A stretch of 64,000 nt of DNA, taken from the NCBI RefSeq assembly GCF_037154075.1, contig NZ_JBANRJ010000001.1, positions 1,669,501-1,733,500 on the forward strand, in the 5' to 3' direction. How positions within the stretch are numbered: the stretch's first letter is position 1; every line of letters begins with the position of its first letter. Both the position numbers and the translations under genes were made by a program. Shown one piece after another: positions 1 through 7,640 of the stretch. A model generated the notes under the pieces. The model was not told where the DNA came from and did no database searches. It was given only the letters and a program-made list of their open reading frames with translations. Source of the stretch: Sphingobium aromaticiconvertens (GTDB lineage: Bacteria; Pseudomonadota; Alphaproteobacteria; Sphingomonadales; Sphingomonadaceae).

Positions 1-162
1 GCCCGCCATGGCCATGATCAGTCGGTACTGGTGCTGGGGGCTGGTGAAACCGTTATCGGCCAGAGCGACGATTTCATGTCCCATCCGCAATTTCGCGGCG
101 TCTATGCGCATCGCCCCGCGTCATCGACGGGTATTGGCACAGCGATCCGTCGCGCCGGCTGA
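1..162 (+). CDS. Possible C-terminal end of an unidentified protein (partial)
   Basis: The first reading frame is open from the window edge to a TGA at 160-162. It encodes 53 residues ending in a Thr-Gly-Ile-Gly run and a basic tail, and many of its codons end in G or C, as in neighbouring genes. I do not recognise the family, and other frames here are also open for short distances, so this may be non-coding. If real, it is the tail of a gene beginning outside the window and ends about 40 bases before the transporter gene that follows on the same strand. Confidence 0.3.
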   Translation, partial: ARHGHDQSVLVLGAGETVIGQSDDFMSHPQFRGVYAHRPASSTGIGTAIRRAG

Positions 163-206
163 TTTCGCACTGGTCATCCCGGCCAACTGGGCTAGGGACC
201 GTGACC

Positions 207-1121
207 ATGAGCAGCGCGTCCTCTTCAGCAGGACAATCCGGTTTCGGCACCCGCGACTGGATCGTCCTGACCGCCATGACTATTGTCTGGGGTCTCAACA
301 TCATCTTCGTGAAGCTGTCGGTTGACGCGATCGCGCCGATGACCGCCGCCTTCCTGCGCCAGTCGATGATCGCGCTCGCCTGCCTGCCGTTCCTGCGGGT
401 CGTGCCGGGACGGATGGCGGCGATCGTGACCCTCAGCCTTGTCGTCGGCGTACTTTTCTATCTGCCGATGAACTATGCGCTGGCGATGGCGAAAAATGTG
501 AGCGCGCTTGCCATCGCCAGCCAATTGTCGGTGCCTTTCGCGGTCATCCTGTCGGTCCTGTTCCTGGGCGAGCGGATTGGGTTGCCACGCATCATGGGCA
601 TAGTGATGGCCTTTTCCGGTGTGCTGCTGTTGGGGGTCGATCCCGGCATCGTCCATGAACTGCCCGCAATCGGGCTAGCCTCCATCTCCGCCTTTGTCTG
701 GGCGGCGGGGTCGCTGCTGACCCGGCGTCTGCCGGACGTGCCGGTGCCGGTGCTGTTCGCCTGGTTCGGGGTTGTCGGATCGGTGACGCTGGGAACGATC
801 AGCATCATCGTCGAACCCGCCGCCATGGCGGGGGTCGGTCATCTGCCATGGCAGGCCTTTGGCGCGGTTGCCTTTTCCGCGCTTGGCTCCTCGCTGATCG
901 GTCATGGCGGGCTTGCCTGGCTGGTTCAGCGGCATCCGATAGCGCTCGTCATGCCCTATACCTTGATTGCGCCGGTGCTCTCGGTCATTGTCGCGGCGCT
1001 GGCGTTCGGCACACCGGTAACCGGCCTGATGCTGTTGGGCGGCGTGATAGTGCTGGCAGGGGTGGCGATCATTACCTTGCGCAGCGCGCAGAAGGGCGTG
1101 ATGATCGAGGATATGCAATGA
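207..1121 (+). CDS. DMT-superfamily (EamA) transporter
   Basis: This is an inner-membrane exporter-type protein of the drug/metabolite transporter superfamily, about 304 residues. It is almost entirely hydrophobic, with roughly ten membrane segments in two five-helix EamA repeats: residues 15-140 beginning near IVWGLNIIFVK, and a second repeat from about 155 to the end. Many family members export amino acids or metabolites, but the substrate cannot be read from the sequence. The ATG at 207 is preferred over an in-frame GTG at 201 because AGGGA at 195-199 sits at a suitable distance. The next gene on the same strand starts 41 bases after its stop, so the two could be co-transcribed. Confidence 0.85.
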   Translation: MSSASSSAGQSGFGTRDWIVLTAMTIVWGLNIIFVKLSVDAIAPMTAAFLRQSMIALACLPFLRVVPGRMAAIVTLSLVVGVLFYLPMNYALAMAKNVSALAIASQLSVPFAVILSVLFLGERIGLPRIMGIVMAFSGVLLLGVDPGIVHELPAIGLASISAFVWAAGSLLTRRLPDVPVPVLFAWFGVVGSVTLGTISIIVEPAAMAGVGHLPWQAFGAVAFSALGSSLIGHGGLAWLVQRHPIALVMPYTLIAPVLSVIVAALAFGTPVTGLMLLGGVIVLAGVAIITLRSAQKGVMIEDMQ

Positions 1122-1162
1122 CCCGCCTTACAGGCCCGGCTTAAAGGGACGCCACTGGCTCG

Positions 1163-1861
1163 ATGACTTATAGCCCGCTGATCGAAACGCCTTCGCCCAA
1201 TTATGACGAACGCAGCCTGCCCATCACCATGCTGGTGCTGCACTATACCGGGATGCCTGACGCAGCGAGCGCGATCAATTGGCTGGCCAACCCCCAATCC
1301 AGGGTGTCGGCCCATTATGTCGTGACCGAGGACGGGCAGGTGATCCGCATGGTCGCGGAGGAGCAGCGCGCCTGGCATGCTGGCAATTCGCACTGGCGCG
1401 GTGTTACCGACATTAATTCGGCCAGCATCGGCATAGAGATCGTCAATCCCGGCCATGAATGGGGCTATCGGCCATTCCCCGACACGCAGATGGGCGCCCT
1501 GATCCCGCTGGTCCACGATATCGTCCAGCGTCACAGCATCACGCGCGGCAATATCGTCGGTCACAGCGACATCGCCCCCGCGCGCAAGCAGGATCCGGGC
1601 GAACTTTTCCCTTGGGGGCAACTCGCCCGTCTTCGCCTTGCCCTGCCGCGCCCGACCAAAAACCTGATGGACCCGCACTGGACAGATGGTGGCTTCATGC
1701 TGGCGCTGGAGCGCTTCGGCTATGACATCGCCGATCCACAGGCGGCGGTCGTCGCCTTCCAGCGCCGCTTTCGACCAGAGTTGATAGACGGCATGATCTG
1801 CGGCGAATGTCGGGCCATCCTGCTCGCTTTATTGCTGCCCAAACCGCGCGGGGATGACTAA
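1163..1861 (+). CDS. N-acetylmuramoyl-L-alanine amidase (AmpD/AmiD family)
   Basis: The 232-residue protein is a zinc amidase of the Amidase_2 family, which cleaves the bond between N-acetylmuramic acid and the L-alanine of the stem peptide. His27 (in VLHYTG), His134 (in GHSDIAP) and Asp144 have the spacing of the zinc ligands in this family. Residues 15-150 form the catalytic domain. The C-terminal part, about 165-225, resembles a degenerate peptidoglycan-binding helical domain, as in E. coli AmiD. No clear signal peptide is visible, so either a cytoplasmic AmpD-like recycling role or an envelope role is possible. The gene lies directly upstream of rnpB. Confidence 0.88.
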   Translation: MTYSPLIETPSPNYDERSLPITMLVLHYTGMPDAASAINWLANPQSRVSAHYVVTEDGQVIRMVAEEQRAWHAGNSHWRGVTDINSASIGIEIVNPGHEWGYRPFPDTQMGALIPLVHDIVQRHSITRGNIVGHSDIAPARKQDPGELFPWGQLARLRLALPRPTKNLMDPHWTDGGFMLALERFGYDIADPQAAVVAFQRRFRPELIDGMICGECRAILLALLLPKPRGDD

Positions 1862-1888
1862 CCCATAAAATGCGTATAGGGCGTCGTT

Positions 1889-2302
1889 TGCCAGAGGGCC
1901 GGGCGACCGCGGCGGGAGCAATCCCGGCGAGGAAAGTCCGGGCTCCACGAAATGACGGTGCCGGCTAACTGCCGGCTGGAGTGATCCAAGGGACAGTGCA
2001 ACAGAAAGCAGGTCGCCCAGTTCTTCGGGATTTAAGGCTTCGGCCAGGCGAAATTGAAAGGGTGCGGTAAGAGCGCACCGCGTCCCCGGCAACGGTGGAC
2101 GGCACGGTAAACCCCACCGGGAGCAAGACCGAATAGGGGCGGCGCGCGACTTTAAGTCGCTAGGCCTGTTTCGGCTGAGATCGCCCGGGTTGGTTGCTTG
2201 AGGGACGGAGTAATCCGTCCCCTAGAGGAATGGTCGCCTATCCTCGCAGGCTTTTTTAAGGCTTGGGGGGTGGACAAAACCCGGCTTACAGGCCCTCTGG
2301 CG
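1889..2302 (+). ncRNA. rnpB: RNase P RNA, bacterial class A
   Basis: This is the catalytic RNA of ribonuclease P, which removes 5' leaders from pre-tRNAs. The conserved core elements are present: GAGGAAAGTCCGGGCTCC near 1930, ACAGAAAGCAGG near 2000, AGAGGAATGGTCGCC near 2225 and ACAAAACCCGGCTTACAG near 2275. The outer P1 helix forms between GCCAGAGGGCC (1890-1900) and GGCCCTCTGGC (2291-2301), and these set the ends. The stretch CTTTAAGTCGCT and its surroundings form variable helices. The length of about 410 nt is normal for an alphaproteobacterial class A RNA. Confidence 0.97.
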
Positions 2303-2358
2303 CTTAATTTTTCGGCCCGTCCTTCCTTTGCGGGGGACGGCCCGCTACATGGGTTTTG

Positions 2359-2907
2359 ATGGCACGCAATAGCAGATCCAATGACTGGGGCTTTCCCCGC
2401 TGGCGCGCCTATGGCGCTGCACGGGAGGCGCAGCAGGTCAAGATGTGCGATCGGTTTGGCTGTGATCAGCCCGGCAATTGCCCCGCGCCGAAATCCCCCA
2501 ACAGCCCGGAACGCTGGTATTTCTGCGCTGAACATGCCGGTGAATATAACCGGAACTGGGATTATTTTCAGGGGCTTGACGCGGAGGAACGGGCAAAGCG
2601 CGAGCAGGACGAGCAGCGGGACGCGGGTGCTTTTCAGAATAGCGGCTATTATGGCTGGGGTGGTCCGGGCGATGGCAGCCGTTCACGCGATGAACTCAAT
2701 GCGCTCAAGGCCCTCGATCTCGAAGATGACGCGGTGTTCGACGATGTGAAGAAAAGCTGGCGGCGGCTGGCCAAGGAATATCATCCCGACGTGAAGCCCG
2801 GCGACGCGCAGGCGGCCATCCGCTTCCAGACCATCCAGGCTGCATATGAAGTCCTGCGCTCGGCCGAGGAAAGGCGCACCTGGAAGCCCGTGGGCACGAA
2901 GGATTGA
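2359..2907 (+). CDS. J-domain (DnaJ-like) protein
   Basis: The 182-residue protein ends in a J domain at about residues 110-175, with the diagnostic HPD motif (EYHPDVKPGDAQA) that stimulates the ATPase of a DnaK-type Hsp70. The N-terminal 100 residues are not a standard DnaJ layout. They contain two pairs of cysteines and a tryptophan/tyrosine-rich linker (CDRFGCDQPG, YFCAEH), perhaps a small metal site. DnaJ's glycine-rich and zinc-finger domains are absent, so this is a specialised co-chaperone rather than DnaJ itself. The ATG at 2359 is taken over a TTG three bases earlier. The next gene begins eight bases after its stop. Confidence 0.85.
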   Translation: MARNSRSNDWGFPRWRAYGAAREAQQVKMCDRFGCDQPGNCPAPKSPNSPERWYFCAEHAGEYNRNWDYFQGLDAEERAKREQDEQRDAGAFQNSGYYGWGGPGDGSRSRDELNALKALDLEDDAVFDDVKKSWRRLAKEYHPDVKPGDAQAAIRFQTIQAAYEVLRSAEERRTWKPVGTKD

Positions 2908-2914
2908 GCTGCCG

Positions 2915-3244
2915 TTGAAGGATCATGTCCGCTCCAACTGGCACAATGCGATTCTGGTCTGCCGGAAATGCGAAAAGAAGCTGGACGGCGGTTTCGGGCC
3001 GGATGGCGACCAGCGTCTGGCGAAGGCGCTCAAAAAACATCTCTCGCTGAAAAAGGGGCGCAAGGCGGCGGCAGGGATCGTGGAGGTCAGTTGCCTTGGC
3101 ATCTGTCCCAAGGGCGCGGTCACGGTCGTCAATGGCAGCGCCAGCCGCGACTGGCTGCTTGTGCGCCCCGGCGCCGACCTGGATGCGCTGGCACGGGAGC
3201 TGGGTATTGGTGGGCCTGGAAAAGCGCTGGAGCAGGAAGCCTGA
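2915..3244 (+). CDS. (2Fe-2S) ferredoxin domain protein
   Basis: The product is a thioredoxin-like [2Fe-2S] ferredoxin of about 109 residues. Two cysteines in VCRKCEKK near the N-terminus and two in CLGICPKGAV about 50 residues later match the four-cysteine pattern of this family, followed by the usual VVNG turn. Such proteins carry electrons, but the partner is unknown. A TTG at 2915 is the likely start because AAGGATTGAG lies just before it and no ATG or GTG is available in frame. The start lies eight bases after the J-domain gene, so the two are probably co-transcribed. Confidence 0.78.
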   Translation: MKDHVRSNWHNAILVCRKCEKKLDGGFGPDGDQRLAKALKKHLSLKKGRKAAAGIVEVSCLGICPKGAVTVVNGSASRDWLLVRPGADLDALARELGIGGPGKALEQEA

Positions 3245-3296
3245 CCTGCGATGATCATTAAATAGGATTTAACTATTCGATCCTATTCGGATGTGA

Positions 3297-3602
3297 ATGT
3301 CCGTGGCGTCTTTTTCCAGTCGGTTTGCTTTTCTTTCCATGCAGATAATGTTGGTGCTGGGTGGCCTCGCATTGCTGGCCCTGTGGCCGCCAGCCAGTGG
3401 ACGGATGTTGCTGGTTCCCCTGACGGCAACAGCACAGCAGTCGCTTGTGGTCGCAGCGGTGGAAGGGGGCGCACGGCTGATCGCACGAGGGCCTGTACGG
3501 CGCAGTATGATCGTCAGCGGCCAACGTGGCCAGTTGATGGCGTCGCTCGCCCGCCATGGCATCGTCGCAATGGTCGCTCCTTCTGGAGGATGCGGCAGTT
3601 GA
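3297..3602 (+). CDS. Small hypothetical protein with one membrane segment
   Basis: This is a 101-residue protein that I cannot assign. A hydrophobic segment at about residues 10-30 (FLSMQIMLVLGGLALLALW) could be a signal anchor. It is followed by a Val/Ala-rich stretch and a basic C-terminal half containing two Arg-Gly motifs. It precedes the broken chemotaxis receptor on the same strand by 17 bases, so it may once have been part of the same transcript. Codon use looks like that of flanking genes. Confidence 0.5.
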   Translation: MSVASFSSRFAFLSMQIMLVLGGLALLALWPPASGRMLLVPLTATAQQSLVVAAVEGGARLIARGPVRRSMIVSGQRGQLMASLARHGIVAMVAPSGGCGS

Positions 3603-3619
3603 CTGGAGGAGCAGACCTG

Positions 3620-4695
3620 ATGGCGCAGATGAGCCTGGAGCGGCTGAGACTGAGCGGCTTGCGCCTGATGCTGTTGTGCAGCTGGCTATGGACGGGCGCA
3701 TTGTGGATATTGGGCCTGACGCTGGGCAACACTATGATGGCGCCGGTCCTGCTATTGTCGGTCGTCGTCAATCTGCTGCCCAGCATCATGGTTCTGCGTG
3801 GTCGCGTCGATGGGCAGACGCGGTTGATGATGGGTACGTTGGCGGCTCTTCAGCCAGCGCTCGGCGTCTATTTGCTGAATGGTCATCCCTGCGGTCGCCG
3901 ACATCGTGCAGGCGGTCGGCTCCGCTACGGGCGAGCTGGAGGAAGGCGCGCGGCAATTGAATGGCCTTGCCCGTCGCGCCAGCGAGGAAAGTCATCAGAG
4001 TGTCCGCTGCGGCCGTGTCGTCTCAAAGCGCCGATCAGTTGGCCGAACGCATCGAAATCCTGTCACGCTCGATCACCGCCATCGCCGCGACCGCATATCA
4101 GCAGGCCGAACTCGGCCATGGCGCGCAGAAGATGTCGGGCGTGGGACGTCAGGCCGTTACCGATCTTGCCGACAGAACCGCTTCGATCGCTGGCTTTGCC
4201 GATTCGATTCAACAGATCGCAGCCCGGACAAACCTGCTCGCGCTCAACGCCAGTATAGAAGCCGCGCGTGCGGGGGATGTCGGGCTGGGCTTTGCGGTGG
4301 TTGCTGGTGAGGTCAAGCAACTGGCGGGGTAGGCGAGCAGTGCGACGGGCGAAATCCATTCGCTGGCCTGGTCGGCACAGCAGGGCGCTACCCTCGTCAA
4401 CGATACGCTTTCCCGCATATCGGCCATGATCGAGGAACTGGCAGAGGCGGCCAGCGCCATCCAATCCGCTGTGGAGGATCAGCGTGAGGCCGCCGTTACG
4501 ATCGAGGAAACGGCGCGCAGCGCCGCGTCTGGCGCGACCCTGATCGCCGACAAGATGGTGAGCGTGGCGGGAGTCGCCCGCGATACGGAGCGCTTGTCCG
4601 AACGCGTGTCTGGCGCGGCCATCGATTTGTCGCAAACGGCGCGCACCCTGCAACGGGCCGCTGTCTTGTTCGTCGATCAGTTGGAAGCGACTTAG
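3620..4695 (+). pseudogene. Methyl-accepting chemotaxis protein, degraded
   Basis: The remains of a membrane chemoreceptor are spread over three frames. From 3620 a frame encodes three hydrophobic segments (MAQMSLERL to LLNGHP, up to about 3888). A second frame from about 3885 continues with the coiled-coil start (ADIVQAVGSATGELEEGA). A third frame from about 4000 to the end carries the signalling hairpin, including the family signature [23 protein letters not shown] at 4330-4332 interrupts this third frame right after VKQLAG, and the coil resumes beyond it to 4695. The coil follows the third hydrophobic segment directly, so further membrane helices may also have been deleted. The two frameshifts, one stop and apparent deletion make a functional receptor very unlikely. 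Confidence 0.88.
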
Positions 4696-4701
4696 GCGGA
4701 T

Positions 4702-5124
4702 TTATCCGGCCTTGCGTCGGGATTCGCTTCGAGCGGCCAAAGGATAAAGCTCGCTGTTCTCTCGTTCAATCCGCTGCGCCAATGTTCTGAGGAGGGTCTG
4801 TGTTTCGGCGCAGAAAGCGGGCCATTCGGCGGTCACCCTGTCATCCGTCCAGTTGCGCATATACGTGCCAAAAGCGTCGGACAATCCGCCCATTTCAGCC
4901 TGAAAAGCTGTCGCGGTCGCGCGCGCCTCAGCGTTGGGCAAGCGTTGCATCGCCGGGTAGAAAAGTCGATCCTCCATCGCCAGATGGGTCATCAACAGGC
5001 GCGCCAACTCCCATCTTAGCGCGGCGATCGGCTGGTGCTGGCCAGGATTGGCGACGGCCGCCACAAGCGCCCCGGCGGCCCGGCCAATTTCGTCATGCTG
5101 CCACTTCAGTTCTGAAACGTCCAT
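4702..5124 (-). CDS. Hemerythrin-type HHE cation-binding protein
   Basis: The 140-residue protein is a four-helix-bundle HHE domain, which binds a di-iron centre and in related proteins senses or carries O2 or NO. Visible ligand candidates are His10 in the first helix (WQHDEI), the His and Glu of LLMTHLAMEDRLFYP in the second, and the Glu/Tyr pair of ENSELYPL in the last. The gene stands alone between the MCP pseudogene and sodB. Its substrate or partner cannot be inferred from context. Confidence 0.82.
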   Translation of the reverse strand: MDVSELKWQHDEIGRAAGALVAAVANPGQHQPIAALRWELARLLMTHLAMEDRLFYPAMQRLPNAEARATATAFQAEMGGLSDAFGTYMRNWTDDRVTAEWPAFCAETQTLLRTLAQRIERENSELYPLAARSESRRKAG

Positions 5125-5224
5125 TGTGCCACCCGCTTGTCGGTCCCCACCTGTAAGCCTGGAGACGACTGTGGAAGGCGCGGGTTAACGAACAGTTGTT
5201 ACGGAACGTTCCGGAGTGTTTCGC

Positions 5225-5271
5225 AAAAAAAAGCCGCCCGCCTTCCGATGAAGGAAGCACGGGCGGGCGGC
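5225..5271 (-). terminator. Rho-independent terminator of the superoxide dismutase gene
   Basis: On the minus strand GCCGCCCGCC and its complement GGCGGGCGGC form a 10-bp GC stem (5262-5271 with 5233-5242). An inner CTTCC/GAAG extension continues the pairing, and a run of eight T residues follows. It begins ten bases after the stop codon of the dismutase gene. Confidence 0.9.
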
Positions 5272-5280
5272 TGTCTGAGA

Positions 5281-5892
5281 TCAGCCTGGTTGATCGGCGC
5301 GGCTGACGCCTTCGCCATCCAGGTTCTTGGCGACGAAATCCCAGTCGATCGCTTCCTTCAGCAGCTTTTCTGCATAGGCCGGGCGCAGGTTGCGATAGTC
5401 GATATAATAAGCATGCTCCCACACATCCAGGATCAGCAGCGGGGTTGCGCCATGGGCGACCGGCGTGTCGGCGTCATGGTAGGACGTCACGTCCAGCTTG
5501 CCGTCCTTCAGGTTCAATGCAGCCCAACCGCTGGCGAAATGGCCCACGGCCTCTGCCTTCAGCTTTTCGATCAGGCCGTCGACCGATCCAAAGCCTTCGT
5601 TGATGAGGTCGAGCAGCTTGCCGCTCGGCGCTTTCTTTTCAGGCGACAGGCCCAGCCAATAAAAGCTGTGATTCCAGATCTGGCCAACCTGGTTGAACAA
5701 TCCGCCCTTGGACGTCTTGATCAGTTCGACCAGCGACTTGCCCTGAAGCGAGGCATCGGCTGCGACCAGCTCATTTGCCTTTACGACATAGGCATTATGA
5801 TGCTTGCCATGATGATAGTCGAAAGTCTCAGCCGACAGGATGTCGCCAAAAGCGTCCTTGGCATAGGGAAGATCGGGCAGAACAAAGGTCAT
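5281..5892 (-). CDS. sodB: Superoxide dismutase, Fe/Mn family
   Basis: The 203-residue cytoplasmic enzyme dismutates superoxide to O2 and hydrogen peroxide. Both domains are complete: an N-terminal helical hairpin (FDYHHGKHHNAYV), then QIWNHSFYW, and the C-terminal DVWEHAYYIDYRN. These supply the metal ligands His, His, Asp and His. The GGLFNQVGQIWNH region and the overall length resemble iron enzymes of alphaproteobacteria, but metal choice cannot be settled by eye. The start at MTFVLPDLPY is supported by GAGGAG just upstream; an in-frame ATG 36 bases earlier would add an atypical leader. Confidence 0.95.
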   Translation of the reverse strand: MTFVLPDLPYAKDAFGDILSAETFDYHHGKHHNAYVVKANELVAADASLQGKSLVELIKTSKGGLFNQVGQIWNHSFYWLGLSPEKKAPSGKLLDLINEGFGSVDGLIEKLKAEAVGHFASGWAALNLKDGKLDVTSYHDADTPVAHGATPLLILDVWEHAYYIDYRNLRPAYAEKLLKEAIDWDFVAKNLDGEGVSRADQPG

Positions 5893-6110
5893 TGGGGAAC
5901 TCCTCGGGTTCTTTTGAAGGATAGCCACATAACGATGACGCGGCCGTAAAGGTCCGGTGCCCCTAGCAGGGATAGTGCAACGCGGAAAACATGATATTTT
6001 CTTTCAAAGCTGAGGAAATATCCATGTGACAGGAGCGAAACGATGACCTAGGCTTTGCGGTCGGTACCGACGTGCAAAATGCGCCGGGCCTAACAGCAGG
6101 GGTAGGATCA

Positions 6111-6668
6111 ATGGCTAAATTCTTCGGCAATTTGCATCTTGTGCTTGTGGCAGGGCTGGTCCTGGCCCTGGTGGTTATGTTCGGCGCCCATGCCGGGCTG
6201 GTCGACGCCAACAGCATTTTTCGCTGGCTGCACCTGTTCTTCGGCATCACCTGGATCGGCCTGCTCTATTATTTCAACTTCGTGCAGATCCCGACCATGC
6301 CCAAGGTTCCCGCTGAACTGAAACCGGGCATTTCCAAGCATATCGCCCCGTCCGCGCTGTTCTTTTTCCGCTGGGCTGCGCTGCTGACCGTCATCACCGG
6401 CCTGATCGTCGCCTGGTTGGCGGGCTATATGCATGAAGCCTTGATGCTTAAGGCGCCCTATGTGCTGATCGGCATTGGCATGTGGCTGGCGCTGATCATG
6501 GCGGCCAATGTCTGGTTCGTGATCTGGCCCAATCAGAAGAAGGCGCTGGGTATTGTCCCCGCCGAAGATGCGGCCAAGGCGAAGGCGGCGACCACCGCGA
6601 TGATCGCCAGCCGCACCAACGTGCTCCTGTCGCTGGCGATGCTCTACTGCATGGTCAATTTCAGCTAG
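6111..6668 (+). CDS. PuuD-like integral membrane protein
   Basis: This 185-residue protein has about five hydrophobic segments. It resembles the membrane part of the urate hydroxylase PuuD family, with conserved WLHLFFGITWIGLLYYFNFVQIP near residue 45 and conserved His residues in the helices. The cytochrome c domain of full-length PuuD is missing. No purine-degradation genes lie nearby, so activity on urate is not supported by context and only family resemblance is claimed. The ATG at 6111 has GTAGGATCA before it, whereas an ATG-less extension upstream shows no good ribosome site. Transcription may stop at the hairpin at 6732-6758. Confidence 0.72.
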   Translation: MAKFFGNLHLVLVAGLVLALVVMFGAHAGLVDANSIFRWLHLFFGITWIGLLYYFNFVQIPTMPKVPAELKPGISKHIAPSALFFFRWAALLTVITGLIVAWLAGYMHEALMLKAPYVLIGIGMWLALIMAANVWFVIWPNQKKALGIVPAEDAAKAKAATTAMIASRTNVLLSLAMLYCMVNFS

Positions 6669-6731
6669 AGCGTATTGAAGTTGGCTGGAACAGCCGACGG
6701 CTCGCAATATGCGGCAGTCAAAAAGACAATT

Positions 6732-6758
6732 AGAGCGGTGAACGATATTCACCGCTCT
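6732..6758 (+). terminator. Hairpin after the PuuD-like gene
   Basis: AGAGCGGTGAA and TTCACCGCTCT form a perfect 11-bp stem with a five-base loop. Only a weak pyrimidine tract (CCCTTCTC) follows on the plus strand, so termination strength is uncertain. The symmetric sequence could alternatively bind a protein upstream of the RNA methylase gene. Confidence 0.45.
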
Positions 6759-6821
6759 AACCCTTCTCATCCCCGCACCGGCCCGCTAGAGCGCCCGTTC
6801 AGGGTCGGCAGGGGATTATAA

Positions 6822-7637
6822 GTGGCACGCGAAATCACCGGATTTTCCAACCCGCTGGTCAAGCGGGTGCGGGGCTTGCGCGAAAAGAAGCACCGCAAGG
6901 CCGAAGGCCTGTTTCTAGCCGAAGGGCTGCGCATTCTGACGGAAGCGCGCGAAGAAGGCGTGCTGCCCGAAATGCTGTTCCATGCCGGGTCGGATCATCC
7001 GCTGGCCCGCGACCTGATCGCGGCGATGGAAGCGGCCGGGGGAGAAGCGGCGGGCTATGACGTCATCGAAACCTCCGCCGACATCCTGTCGAAAATCTCT
7101 GGTAAGGATAATTCGCAGGCGGTCGTTGGCGTTTATCGCGATCGGCTGGTGCCGCTGGAGGAGATCGACCGCAGCCGGGCCGACATCTGGATCGTCGCCC
7201 AGTCGCTGCGTGATCCGGGCAATCTGGGCACCATATTGCGGACCGGCGACGCGGTGGGGGCTGGGGGGCTGATCCTGGTCGACGATTGCGTCGATCCCTT
7301 CTCGGTCGAATCGGTACGCGCCAGCATGGGCGCGCTCTTCACCCAGTCGATCACCCAAACGCGCTGGGAGGATTTCATCCCCTGGCTACGCGCCGGGGAA
7401 GGGCAGTTGATCGGCACCAGCCTGAAGGCTACCGCCGACTATCAGGAACCGCGCTACGTCAGCCCATCCTTTCTGCTGGTCGGCAATGAGGCGCAGGGCC
7501 TACCCGCCGATTATGAGGATCAATGCGACCTGCTGGTCAAAATGCCGATGCTGGGCAAGGCTGACAGCCTGAATGCTGCGGTCGCGACAGCGGTCATGGC
7601 CTATGAGCTGCTGAACCAGAAAAGAATGAGGGGTTAG
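6822..7637 (+). CDS. TrmH-family (SpoU) RNA 2'-O-methyltransferase
   Basis: The 271-residue SPOUT-fold enzyme transfers a methyl group from SAM to ribose in rRNA or tRNA. The N-terminal 100 residues form the substrate-binding domain, beginning ITGFSNPLVKRVRGLREKKHR. The catalytic half shows the three SpoU motifs: SLRDPGNLGTILRTGDAVGA (motif 1, with Asn and Arg), LVGNEAQGLP (motif 2) and MPMLGKADSLNAAVATAVMAYE (motif 3). It could be a 23S rRNA or a tRNA methylase; the target is not evident. The start is a GTG at 6822. The stop lies three bases before the next gene, so the two are probably one transcript. Confidence 0.92.
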   Translation: MAREITGFSNPLVKRVRGLREKKHRKAEGLFLAEGLRILTEAREEGVLPEMLFHAGSDHPLARDLIAAMEAAGGEAAGYDVIETSADILSKISGKDNSQAVVGVYRDRLVPLEEIDRSRADIWIVAQSLRDPGNLGTILRTGDAVGAGGLILVDDCVDPFSVESVRASMGALFTQSITQTRWEDFIPWLRAGEGQLIGTSLKATADYQEPRYVSPSFLLVGNEAQGLPADYEDQCDLLVKMPMLGKADSLNAAVATAVMAYELLNQKRMRG

Positions 7638-7640
7638 GGG

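Noticed and set aside
2313..2345. Terminator of rnpB
   Set aside because: CGGCCCGTCC and GGACGGCCCG can pair with one mismatch, but no T tract follows on the plus strand, so I could not call it as a terminator.
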